The notes below the pieces were generated by a model that did no database searches, had not been told where the DNA came from, and saw only the letters and a list, made by a program, of their open reading frames with translations. From an uncultured Gammaproteobacteria bacterium (GTDB lineage Bacteria > Pseudomonadota > Gammaproteobacteria > Steroidobacterales > JABDMI01): a DNA stretch of 7,617 nt. Below, one piece after another: positions 1 through 5,924 of this stretch (position 1 is the stretch's first letter; every line of letters starts with the position of its first letter). The position numbers were made by a program, and so were the translations under genes. Location: positions 1 to 7,617 of the forward strand of contig CALHVH010000196.1 in assembly GCA_938039225.1 (NCBI GenBank), read 5' to 3'.

Positions 1-688
1 GTGAAAGCACCTGGTAATCTAAGCGCCAACCAACATTGTTGTTATACGCCTGCCCTCGGTTAGACCACCAAGTATAAGTCTCAGGCTCTTGATCTAATTC
101 TCTAAAGGCATCGATATAACCCACTTCGTCAAATAATGTCGTCAGCCAAGCTCGTTCTTCCGGTAAACAGCCCGAATTTTTTTGATTACCTTTCCAGTTT
201 TTAATGTCGTGTTCTGTATGCACAATATTCCAATCGCCACAGATAATATAATCTCGGCGTTTGCGTTTAAAATCTTTTAATAAATCCATGAACAGATCCA
301 TGAATCTAAATTTTGCTTGTTGACGTTCTTCTTTTGATGAACCTGATGGTAAGTACACAGAAAGCACAGACAATTTATCAAACTGAGCCTCAATAATACG
401 ACCCTCATTATTAAATTCATCCCATTTGTCACTTACACCAACCCCATAAACCACTTTTTTGGGTTTTACTTTTGAGTAAATGGCTGTTCCGCTATAGCCT
501 TTTTTGACCGCATCAAAAAAATAATTATGATAAGCCTCGGGATGAAAAACGTCATCAGTTAGCTGATGTACTTGGGCCTTTGTTTCTTGTATACAGATAA
601 CATCAGCATCCACAACCGTTAACCATTCAAAAAAACCTTTGCGCGCTGCGGCTCGAATACCATTGGTATTTACACTAATAACTCGCAT
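1..688 (-). CDS. xth: Exodeoxyribonuclease III (ExoA/Crc-like subfamily), C-terminus beyond window
   Basis: The enzyme belongs to the Mg2+-dependent endonuclease/exonuclease/phosphatase fold and would act as AP endonuclease and 3'-5' exonuclease in base-excision repair. Reading the minus strand from the ATG at 688 gives MRVISVNTNGIRAAARKGFF and 229 residues up to the window edge. Visible catalytic positions are N7, E35 in ICIQETKA, D152 and N154 in CGDWNIVH, and D224 in GWRLDYQ. The terminal SDH motif with the catalytic histidine lies outside, so about 25-30 residues are missing. The start is backed by a strong AGAGAGGG ribosome site a few bases upstream. The gene is divergent from pyrE, the place occupied in Pseudomonas by crc. 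Crc is a homologue that has lost the catalytic residues (from memory it has QDT and CGSLY there). Because E35, D152 and N154 are present here, I infer an active nuclease and not a Crc regulator. The truncation is only the window boundary. Confidence 0.93.
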   Translation of the reverse strand, partial: MRVISVNTNGIRAAARKGFFEWLTVVDADVICIQETKAQVHQLTDDVFHPEAYHNYFFDAVKKGYSGTAIYSKVKPKKVVYGVGVSDKWDEFNNEGRIIEAQFDKLSVLSVYLPSGSSKEERQQAKFRFMDLFMDLLKDFKRKRRDYIICGDWNIVHTEHDIKNWKGNQKNSGCLPEERAWLTTLFDEVGYIDAFRELDQEPETYTWWSNRGQAYNNNVGWRLDYQVLS

Positions 689-726
689 TTACCCTCTCTT
701 CTCTAGTAAATTTCATAACAATCGGT

Positions 727-735
727 ATCATAGCA
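727..735 (-). promoter_or_regulatory. Probable extended -10 promoter of the exonuclease III gene
   Basis: On the minus strand TGC precedes TATGAT, an extended -10 (TGn) joined to a hexamer matching TATAAT at five of six positions. No good -35 is present, as is usual for extended -10 promoters. Transcription would start near 720 and give a leader of about 30 bases that includes the AGAGAGGG ribosome site before the ATG at 688. A 24-bp imperfect palindrome (745-768) covers the place where the -35 region would be. Confidence 0.45.
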
Positions 736-744
736 GCATCGCAA

Positions 745-768
745 ATGACTGAGGAAAAACTTAGTCAT
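745..768. repeat. Imperfect inverted repeat between exonuclease III and pyrE
   Basis: ATGACTGAG and CTTAGTCAT form two 9-base arms around a six-base GAAAAA centre, with one mismatch that would be a G-U pair in a pyrE-sense RNA. It lies 45 bp before the pyrE start and 10 bp upstream of the -10 of the divergent gene. It could be an operator serving both promoters or a leader hairpin of pyrE. No U-run follows on either strand, so it is not a standard intrinsic terminator. Confidence 0.5.
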
Positions 769-813
769 GAAATCTCAAAAAGACTTTTAATCTACACTGT
801 GAAATAAATCATC

Positions 814-1491
814 ATGCACAATTTTCAAAATAAATTTATACAAATTGCCCAAGAATGCGGCTCACTAAAATATGGTGAGTTCACTTTAAAATCTGGGCGC
901 GTTTCACCATACTTCTTTAATGCCGGTCTTTTGAATACTGGAGCTGCTTTAGCTCAACTTGCTAATTGTTATGCTGAACGAATTGCCATGGCCGTTGAAG
1001 CTGAAGGTTTAGAGTTTGATGTATTGTTTGGACCAGCTTATAAAGGCATTCCGCTCGCAGCGATTACAGCAGCAGCACTTTCAAATAATCATAATATTAA
1101 TATTCCCTATGCGTTTAATCGCAAAGAAGCGAAAACACATGGAGAAGGTGGCAGTATTGTTGGGTCCGAACTAAAAGGTAAAGTGCTTATTATTGATGAC
1201 GTAATTACCGCTGGCACTGCCATTCGTGAAGCCGCAAGCATTATTACCACTCATGGAGCTGAACTTGCTGGAGTGATTATTGCTGTGGATAGGCAAGAAC
1301 GTGGCACTACTGATAGCGGTCTCAGCGAACATTCCGCTGTTCAAGAAGTTGAGACTCAATATTCAATACCTGTACTTAGTATTTTGAATCTATCGCAGTT
1401 AATCGATCACCTTAAGCAATCAGGCGAAAAAAACAGCAACTCCTTAGAAGCAATGCAAGCTTACCGCAAGCAATACGGTGTTACTGAATAA
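814..1491 (+). CDS. pyrE: Orotate phosphoribosyltransferase
   Basis: PyrE joins orotate to PRPP to form orotidine 5'-monophosphate and pyrophosphate, the fifth step of de novo UMP synthesis, in the cytoplasm. The 225-residue product matches the E. coli enzyme (213 aa) along its whole length. Visible elements are the orotate-site stretch TLKSGRVSPYFFNAG (residues 24-38), FGPAYKGIP (72-80), the flexible catalytic loop RKEAKTHGEGG (103-113) and the PRPP-binding motif VLIIDDVITAGTA (124-136) with its two adjacent aspartates. The start is fixed by alignment of MHNFQNKFIQIA with the E. coli N-terminus. The ribosome site before it is poor. There is a small insertion around residues 165-172 (TTDSGLSEH) relative to E. 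coli. The gene is divergent from the ExoIII gene. Unlike in E. coli, rph is not immediately upstream, so rph-coupled attenuation cannot operate here. A 24-bp inverted repeat lies in the leader or promoter region. Confidence 0.97.
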   Translation: MHNFQNKFIQIAQECGSLKYGEFTLKSGRVSPYFFNAGLLNTGAALAQLANCYAERIAMAVEAEGLEFDVLFGPAYKGIPLAAITAAALSNNHNINIPYAFNRKEAKTHGEGGSIVGSELKGKVLIIDDVITAGTAIREAASIITTHGAELAGVIIAVDRQERGTTDSGLSEHSAVQEVETQYSIPVLSILNLSQLIDHLKQSGEKNSNSLEAMQAYRKQYGVTE

Positions 1492-1514
1492 GTATCATCT
1501 ATAAATGTAATACT

Positions 1515-1543
1515 TTGACAAAATTTGTCACTTTTTCAATAAA
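1515..1543 (+). promoter_or_regulatory. Possible promoter with palindromic operator, upstream of the DUF4124 gene
   Basis: A perfect -35 hexamer TTGACA (1515-1520) is followed after 17 bp by AATAAA (1538-1543), which matches the -10 consensus at four of six positions. The -35 is overlapped by the perfect 15-base palindrome TGACAAAATTTGTCA (1516-1530). A repressor bound there would block polymerase. The alternative reading is a weak pyrE terminator, since the palindrome is followed by CTTTTTC, but the stem is AT-rich and, with a proper loop, only about five pairs long. Confidence 0.35.
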
Positions 1544-1573
1544 GCTCTCTCTTTTTACTGAGTTATGAGGACA

Positions 1574-1595
1574 TTTAAATTCAGTTTAAATTCAG
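1574..1595 (+). repeat. Perfect 11-bp tandem repeat upstream of the DUF4124 gene
   Basis: TTTAAATTCAG occurs twice head-to-tail with no spacer, a period of about one helical turn. The TTTAAA hexamers are therefore 5 bp apart on the same DNA face, which is the geometry of sites for OmpR/PhoB/PmrA-family response regulators. A -10-like TAAAAT (1606-1611) lies 15 bp after the second hexamer, so the second half-site would sit about where a -35 belongs. The repeat is seen directly; a regulatory role is inference, and the region is AT-rich. Confidence 0.45.
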
Positions 1596-1699
1596 GCACC
1601 TAAGTTAAAATAGAACTATTATTGCTAGAAAACCAAGCACTGCTTTTGATTTGGCATAATATTTGTTACTATATTTTACAAATGCTTAATTTAAACCTA

Positions 1700-2386
1700 A
1701 TGATTAAAAAAACTAAACTCAATATATTGCCTAATAATTACAAGCTGGTTGCACTAGTCATGCTGATAGGCTCTCTATTATGTACGGCTTTATTACAAGC
1801 TGGTTTATATCGTTGGGTGGATGAAAATGGCGTTGTGCACTTTGGTGATCGTATACCTGCAAAATACGCCAAAATTGAAAGAGAAGTTTATAGCAGTCAG
1901 GGTCTAGTAATTGATGTATTACCGGCTGAAAAGACTAAAGAACAATTAGTAGCTGAAGAATTACAGCGCCAATTATCTCTAGAGCAAGAACGCTTGGCTA
2001 AGCTAGAAGCTTTACGTAATAAAACCTTGTTAGCCTCATACAACACGGTTAAAGACATAGAACGTACACGCGATGAAAAGCTTGCACGAACACTTTCGCA
2101 AATTGAACTACTTAATTTGAATCTAGACAACTTACGTCAACAAAAAGAAAGCTTGGCGAGAAGAACGACTATGGTTGAAAACGGGAGCTCACCTGATAAA
2201 GAAGACATTCTCGCACGCTTTAATTCCCAAAAAGCCGATAATGAAATTGCTGTAAAAGATCTCATCACTAAGCGGGAAGCTCTTGAAGCCGAAACCTACA
2301 AAATAACGGCCCATTTCGCTAAAGAAGCAGCTGACTTCACATTGTTGAAGTTACAAAGAGAGGCGAAAAAAGAGAGTAATCTCTAA
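1700..2386 (+). CDS. Exported DUF4124-domain protein with long coiled coil
   Basis: The product is a predicted 228-residue envelope protein of unknown function. Residues 1-34 look like a Sec signal peptide: a basic MIKKTK start, the hydrophobic segment LVALVMLIGSLLCTALLQA and probable cleavage after A34. Mature GLYRWVDENGVVHFGDRIP (35-53) is a typical DUF4124 module, a short beta unit common at the N-terminus of proteobacterial periplasmic proteins. Residues about 78-225 are almost entirely charged and leucine-rich helix (LVAEELQRQL, LEQERLAKLEAL, LARTLSQIELLNLNLDNLRQQ), interrupted near 161-170 by ENGSSPDKED, so two coiled-coil arms are likely. In-frame TTG at 1622 and ATG at 1682 are possible starts. 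I prefer ATG 1700 for its signal-peptide shape, but none has a visible ribosome site. The gene follows pyrE at a distance, probably from its own promoter, and converges on dut with a 10-bp gap. Confidence 0.8.
   Translation: MIKKTKLNILPNNYKLVALVMLIGSLLCTALLQAGLYRWVDENGVVHFGDRIPAKYAKIEREVYSSQGLVIDVLPAEKTKEQLVAEELQRQLSLEQERLAKLEALRNKTLLASYNTVKDIERTRDEKLARTLSQIELLNLNLDNLRQQKESLARRTTMVENGSSPDKEDILARFNSQKADNEIAVKDLITKREALEAETYKITAHFAKEAADFTLLKLQREAKKESNL
2366..2384 (-). terminator. Possible weak intrinsic terminator of dut
   Basis: Read on the minus strand, AGAGA-TTAC-TCTCT forms a five-pair stem with a four-base loop, followed directly by a run of five T residues (2370 down to 2366). It lies 13 bp past the dut stop and inside the last codons of the converging DUF4124 gene. 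The stem is short and AT-rich, so efficiency would be low. Confidence 0.4.
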
Positions 2387-2396
2387 AGTAATTTAC

Positions 2397-2861
2397 TCAA
2401 TTTGTCCCTGAGTGTCCAAATCCACCTACGCCTCGTTCTGTTGTCACAAACTCTTCAACCCTATCAAACTCAATCTGCTCAACAGGTAGAAATACCATCT
2501 GAGCAATACGCTCACCTGGCTGAATTTCATACGCTTTTTGGCTACGGTTCCAAATCGAAATAAAAACCTGACCTTGATAATCAGAATCAATTAATCCAGT
2601 TAAATTTCCAAGCACCAAACCATGCTTATGGCCTAAACCAGATCTAGGCCAAAGTACTGCTGCTAAGCTTGGGTCATTAATAAATATTGCTAAACCAGAT
2701 GGAATAAGTTCAGTTTGCCCTGGCTCTATGGTCATGGGTTCGTCGATACAAGCTCGTAGGTCCAATCCAGCAGAACCATCTGTGGCGTAAGCTGGTATCG
2801 GGAATTCCTCTCCCAAGCGTGAATCAAGAATTTTTAATTGAATTTTTCGAGCTGTCGACAT
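2397..2861 (-). CDS. dut: dUTP diphosphatase (trimeric dUTPase)
   Basis: Dut hydrolyses dUTP to dUMP and pyrophosphate, which keeps uracil out of DNA and supplies the precursor of dTMP. The 154-residue protein has all five trimeric-dUTPase motifs in order: AYATDGSAGLDL (24-35), PRSGLGHKHG (72-81), GLIDSDYQG (89-97) with the probable catalytic aspartate D92, PGERIAQMVF (115-124), and the glycine-rich RGVGGFGHSG (143-152) that closes over the nucleotide. Length and sequence are close to the E. coli enzyme (about 151 aa). The start ATG at 2861 has AAGAAGAA just upstream. In many gammaproteobacteria coaBC (dfp) precedes dut, but here the upstream neighbour is a divergent peptidase gene, so dut is transcribed alone. 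A sigma-70 promoter is visible at 2906-2934. Its 3' end faces that of the DUF4124 gene. Confidence 0.97.
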   Translation of the reverse strand: MSTARKIQLKILDSRLGEEFPIPAYATDGSAGLDLRACIDEPMTIEPGQTELIPSGLAIFINDPSLAAVLWPRSGLGHKHGLVLGNLTGLIDSDYQGQVFISIWNRSQKAYEIQPGERIAQMVFLPVEQIEFDRVEEFVTTERGVGGFGHSGTN

Positions 2862-2905
2862 ATTTTTCTTCTTTGTTTAAAAATGGATTATGAAATTGTG
2901 AAGGC

Positions 2906-2934
2906 ATTGTGTATCAGTGTTTTGCTTAGGTCAA
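2906..2934 (-). promoter_or_regulatory. dut: Predicted sigma-70 promoter of dut
   Basis: On the minus strand TTGACC (2934-2929, five of six to consensus) is followed after exactly 17 bp by CACAAT (2911-2906, four of six). Transcription would begin near 2899 and leave a leader of about 38 bases before the dut ATG at 2861, which fits the AAGAAGAA ribosome site. Confidence 0.5.
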
Positions 2935-3069
2935 ATACAACTTTTGTGACCCTTCTGTGGATTATTTCATCTTTAGTTATTAAACGTGCAGAAATCCGTC
3001 AAACAGTTTTTTGCTATGCAGCATTTAATAAGTAAAAGTTCTTCAGCATAGGTATTTTTTATTTATTAG

Positions 3070-3078
3070 TGATATATT
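3070..3078 (+). promoter_or_regulatory. Probable extended -10 promoter of the M13 peptidase gene
   Basis: TGA followed by TATATT gives an extended -10 (TGn) with five of six matches, and no convincing -35 at the right distance. Transcription would begin near 3085, about 26 bases before the ATG at 3111. An upstream in-frame GTG at 3069 would be outside such a transcript, which supports the ATG at 3111 as the real start. Confidence 0.4.
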
Positions 3079-3110
3079 CCCTGATTCAGAAAAAAGCAAA
3101 AAGGTTCTTT

Positions 3111-5228
3111 ATGAAATTACGTAATCTCACAATCACACTGGCAAGTGCCTGTTTATTAGTTGCTTGTGGAAGCAAAACCGATTCTTTAAATACTTCAAAA
3201 GATCAAGCTAAGGAAACAGCCTCTAATATAGCCACTGATGTTGCTGAAAACATGACCAAAGAGCCAGTTGTACTCGGCAGCGGAATTGATACTTCGGGTT
3301 TTGATAAATCTGTAAGAGTCCAAGATGATTTTTATCAGCATGTAAATGGCACTTGGCTAAAAAATACCGAAATACCGGCTGATAAATCCAATTACAGTAT
3401 GTTTTCTAAAATTGCTGATCAGGCTGAATTAGACATACGTACTATTATTGAAACTGCAAGCAAACAAACAGATGCTCCTAAGGGCTCTGCAGCACAAAAA
3501 ATTCGTGACTACTACAATACCTATTCAAGTGGTGCTGAGAATTCATCAGTTAACCTTGAAGGACTAAAAGAAGAGCTCTCACTAATTGATTCTATATCTA
3601 ATATAGATGAGTTTTATGCTGCACTTGGCCAATTAGTCAAAATCGGTGTTTATGGCCCTTTAGGTGGTTACATATACTCTGACCTTAAAAACCCTGATGT
3701 CTATGAGGTCTATTTAAGTCAGTCTGGAATTTCTTTACCCGACAGAGATTATTATTTAAAAGACGATGAGAGTTTTGTAAAAGGCAGAGAACTCTATAAA
3801 ACTTATATCAAAACGGTGAGTAAACTTGCAAATATTGAGGACGGTGAAAATATTGCTAAGAACATATTAGCTCTTGAAACAAAAATTGCTACTAACATGT
3901 GGCCTAAGGAAAAAAATCGTAACCCGGACTTGCGCTACAATTTAAAAACACTCGCGGAACTAAAGGCTTTAGCTCCTACAATACAATGGGAAAATTATTA
4001 TACGGCTGCGGGAGTTCCATTACGTGATAAATATATTGTAAATCAACCAGATTTCTTTACTAATATTGATCAAGTTATCAAAGATACCGATATTGCAACA
4101 TGGAAAAACTATTTAAAAATAAAGCTTATTTCACAATATGCGGATGTCTTAGGCAAACCTCTGTATGACGCTCAATTTGATTTTCGTAGCAAAGGTTTAT
4201 CAGGGGTTAAAGAGCAACGTCCTCTATGGAAACGAGCAGTAGGCTCTACTGAAAGTGTGATGGGTGAATTATTAGGTCAACTTTATGTTGAAAAACATTT
4301 TCAGCCAGAAGCCAAAGAACGTATGTTAGTTTTAGTTGATAACTTAAAAAAGGCCTATGCCGCTTCCATCAAAGAACTTGATTGGATGAGTGAAGAAACT
4401 AAAGTTCAGGCCTTAGAGAAACTTGCAAACTTCCGCACTAAAATTGGCTACCCAGACAAATGGACCGACTACTCTAAACTAGAAATTATTAATGGAGATA
4501 TTGTTGGTAATGATAAACGAGCAGCATTATTCGAATACAACAAAGCCGTTGAAGACCTGAAAAAAGGAAAAGTAGACAAAGAACAATGGGGTATGACGCC
4601 ACAAACTGTTAACGCCTATTATCAACCTGCTTGGAATGAAATTGTTTTCCCTGCTGCTATTTTACAACCCCCGTTTTTTGATATGAATGCCGAAGATGCT
4701 GTTAACTATGGTGGCATAGGAGCTGTCATTGGGCATGAAATTGGGCACGGGTTTGATGACCAAGGTCGTAAATATGATGGTGAAGGTAAACTTCGCGACT
4801 GGTGGACAAAATCAGATACTGAGAAATTTGAGGTTCGTAAAAACAAGCTTGCCGCTCAATACGACAGCTATGTAGCAATTGATGATTTACATGTAAATGG
4901 CCAATTCACCTCCGGTGAGAACATTGGGGATCTTGGTGGGCTATCAATAGCTTATAAGGCATATAAAATGTCTTTAGAGGGTAAACCAGGACCTGTAATT
5001 GATGGCATGACAGCTGACCAAAGGGTATTTTTTGGGTGGGGCCAAGTCTGGCGCCGTTTATACCGAGACGAAGAATTAAAACGTCGTATCACCACCGATC
5101 CTCATTCACCTGCTGAATTTCGTGGCAACGGCGCAGTGATTAATATCCCAGGATTTTATGAAGCCTTTGATGTTAAAGAAGGTGATGGAATGTATTTATC
5201 TCCTGAAGATAGAGTAAAGATTTGGTAA
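3111..5228 (+). CDS. M13-family zinc metallopeptidase lipoprotein (neprilysin/PepO-like)
   Basis: The enzyme is a predicted lipid-anchored endopeptidase that cuts short oligopeptides. The 705-residue protein starts MKLRNLTITLASACLLVACG, a lipoprotein signal with lipobox LVAC and lipidated C19. The +2 residue is glycine, so the Lol rule predicts the outer membrane. A threonine/alanine-rich linker leads into the M13 N-terminal domain (about 58-440). The catalytic domain (about 495-705) shows NAYYQP (501-506), the zinc motif HEIGH (542-546, catalytic E543), ENIGD (603-607) with third ligand E603, and DPHSPAEFRGNG with the conserved H665. The chain ends in VKIW where eukaryotic members have CxxW. 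I chose ATG 3111, which has AAAGG upstream, over an in-frame GTG at 3069 because it gives a clean signal peptide and follows the extended -10. The gene is monocistronic, closed by the terminator at 5251. The M13 assignment is secure; the natural substrate is unknown. Confidence 0.95.
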   Translation: MKLRNLTITLASACLLVACGSKTDSLNTSKDQAKETASNIATDVAENMTKEPVVLGSGIDTSGFDKSVRVQDDFYQHVNGTWLKNTEIPADKSNYSMFSKIADQAELDIRTIIETASKQTDAPKGSAAQKIRDYYNTYSSGAENSSVNLEGLKEELSLIDSISNIDEFYAALGQLVKIGVYGPLGGYIYSDLKNPDVYEVYLSQSGISLPDRDYYLKDDESFVKGRELYKTYIKTVSKLANIEDGENIAKNILALETKIATNMWPKEKNRNPDLRYNLKTLAELKALAPTIQWENYYTAAGVPLRDKYIVNQPDFFTNIDQVIKDTDIATWKNYLKIKLISQYADVLGKPLYDAQFDFRSKGLSGVKEQRPLWKRAVGSTESVMGELLGQLYVEKHFQPEAKERMLVLVDNLKKAYAASIKELDWMSEETKVQALEKLANFRTKIGYPDKWTDYSKLEIINGDIVGNDKRAALFEYNKAVEDLKKGKVDKEQWGMTPQTVNAYYQPAWNEIVFPAAILQPPFFDMNAEDAVNYGGIGAVIGHEIGHGFDDQGRKYDGEGKLRDWWTKSDTEKFEVRKNKLAAQYDSYVAIDDLHVNGQFTSGENIGDLGGLSIAYKAYKMSLEGKPGPVIDGMTADQRVFFGWGQVWRRLYRDEELKRRITTDPHSPAEFRGNGAVINIPGFYEAFDVKEGDGMYLSPEDRVKIW

Positions 5229-5247
5229 AACACTCTTATAGAGTTTT
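5229..5247 (+). repeat. Small hairpin just after the peptidase stop
   Basis: AACACTCT-TAT-AGAGTTTT contains a five-pair core (ACTCT/AGAGT) with a three-base loop and flanking A/T pairs across one bulged C. It sits directly in front of the strong terminator and may act as a minor upstream stem or protect the mRNA 3' end. It is a short AT-rich structure and could be fortuitous. Confidence 0.3.
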
Positions 5248-5250
5248 AAA

Positions 5251-5279
5251 GCCGTTCAGTGTTCTGAGCGGCTTTTTTT
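5251..5279 (+). terminator. Strong intrinsic terminator after the M13 peptidase gene
   Basis: GCCGTTCAG and CTGAGCGGC form a nine-pair stem (one G-U) around a TGTT loop, followed by seven T residues. Three A residues before the stem can pair with the first Ts, so it may also work for transcripts from the other strand. It separates the peptidase from the downstream lipoprotein gene. Confidence 0.92.
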
Positions 5280-5331
5280 GTTTCTGAACACAACTGTAAA
5301 ATATTAATCCGCCTATTTTTCATAGACTTAT

Positions 5332-5344
5332 TTTCAGACTGAAA
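5332..5344. repeat. Perfect 13-bp palindrome upstream of the small lipoprotein gene
   Basis: TTTCAG-A-CTGAAA is perfectly symmetric and lies 78 bp before the lipoprotein ATG, near TATAAG/TAATAT stretches (5371-5382) that could be -10 elements. This is the typical size and position of a dimeric repressor or activator site. No known consensus is recognised, and no good -35 was found. The rest of the 142-bp gap (5280-5421) shows nothing else. Confidence 0.35.
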
Positions 5345-5421
5345 TATACAGCCTACATTTCTTCTCTATTTATAAGTAATATGTCTTACTATCTACGCAA
5401 GTCGTAAAAGAGGAAATCACT

Positions 5422-5871
5422 ATGAAACAACTTATTCTTAGCATTTTAGTCTTTACTCTCAGCAGTCTACTATTTGCTTGTGCAAGCAACAGCAAATCAG
5501 AATTAGACGAGAAGTATTCATTTCCCGAGCTCAAGCAAGTAAATCGTATATTCTCTAACCGTATTGATGGCTGGGGAGCTATTGATAAACAAAGCCTATT
5601 TGTAAGTACATCGCCAAGCACTTCATATTTAATCATATTAAGACGTCCTAATAATGACATTCGCTTTGCTCATAATTTGGCGTTTGAAACGAGAGGAAGC
5701 AGTTTAGAAGCTAAATTCGATAGTTTGAAGTTTTTTAACCCAACAGATTCTATTGAACCAATACCCGCCTTTATTGAAAAAATATATGAAGTTAAAGGTC
5801 GCGAACAAAAGAAACAAATTAGAGCAAAAATCTTAGGAACCTCGAAAAATACTCAAACACAGGATCTTTAA
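5422..5871 (+). CDS. Small DUF6491-like lipoprotein lacking the usual cysteines
   Basis: The product is a 149-residue predicted lipoprotein of unknown function. MKQLILSILVFTLSSLLFACAS is a lipoprotein signal with lipobox LFAC and lipidated C20; alanine at +2 predicts outer-membrane sorting. The mature core, with DGWGAIDKQSLFVSTSPSTSYL (residues 49-70), RFAHN (81-85), AKFD (97-100) and IPAFIEKI (114-121), follows the pattern I recall for DUF6491 proteins of Xanthomonadales and relatives. In those, cysteines usually stand in the GPCP and IPCxI positions; here they are N77 and A116, so the mature protein has no cysteine other than the lipidated one. The tail after 123 is basic (KGREQKKQIRAK). 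A strong AGAGGAAA ribosome site precedes the ATG. The family assignment is from memory of the pattern and is moderate; lipoprotein status is well supported. Confidence 0.78.
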   Translation: MKQLILSILVFTLSSLLFACASNSKSELDEKYSFPELKQVNRIFSNRIDGWGAIDKQSLFVSTSPSTSYLIILRRPNNDIRFAHNLAFETRGSSLEAKFDSLKFFNPTDSIEPIPAFIEKIYEVKGREQKKQIRAKILGTSKNTQTQDL

Positions 5872-5876
5872 GATAA

Positions 5877-5891
5877 AACAAACGCTTTGTT
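5877..5891. repeat. Short palindrome between the lipoprotein and GNAT genes
   Basis: AACAAA-CGC-TTTGTT is a perfect six-base inverted repeat with a three-base centre, six bases after the lipoprotein stop. The following sequence TCTCAAATC has no T-run, so a terminator is unlikely; it could be an operator for the GNAT gene. Given its AT-rich setting, chance is a fair alternative. Confidence 0.3.
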
Positions 5892-5924
5892 CTCAAATCA
5901 GAATTTATATGTTATGTTTGATGT

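Noticed and set aside
1171..1359. Minus-strand open frame inside pyrE
   Set aside because: It is a shadow of the conserved PRPP-binding region of pyrE, with no start signal or homologous features.
1622..1699. Upstream TTG/ATG extension of the DUF4124 gene
   Set aside because: It would put 26 extra residues, partly hydrophobic, before an already complete signal peptide, and no ribosome site supports it. The ATG at 1682 cannot be excluded.
3012..3025. TGCTATGCAGCA near-palindrome before the M13 peptidase gene
   Set aside because: Only four paired bases with a four-base centre; expected by chance, and not placed on a recognisable promoter element.
2838..3035. Open frame on the plus strand, 65 codons, hydrophobic product
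   Set aside because: It overlaps the start of dut antisense and runs over the dut promoter, has no ribosome site and resembles no known small protein.
5370..5660. Minus-strand open frame opposite the DUF6491-like lipoprotein
   Set aside because: The plus strand encodes a convincing lipoprotein with a strong ribosome site; the antisense product has no domain features.
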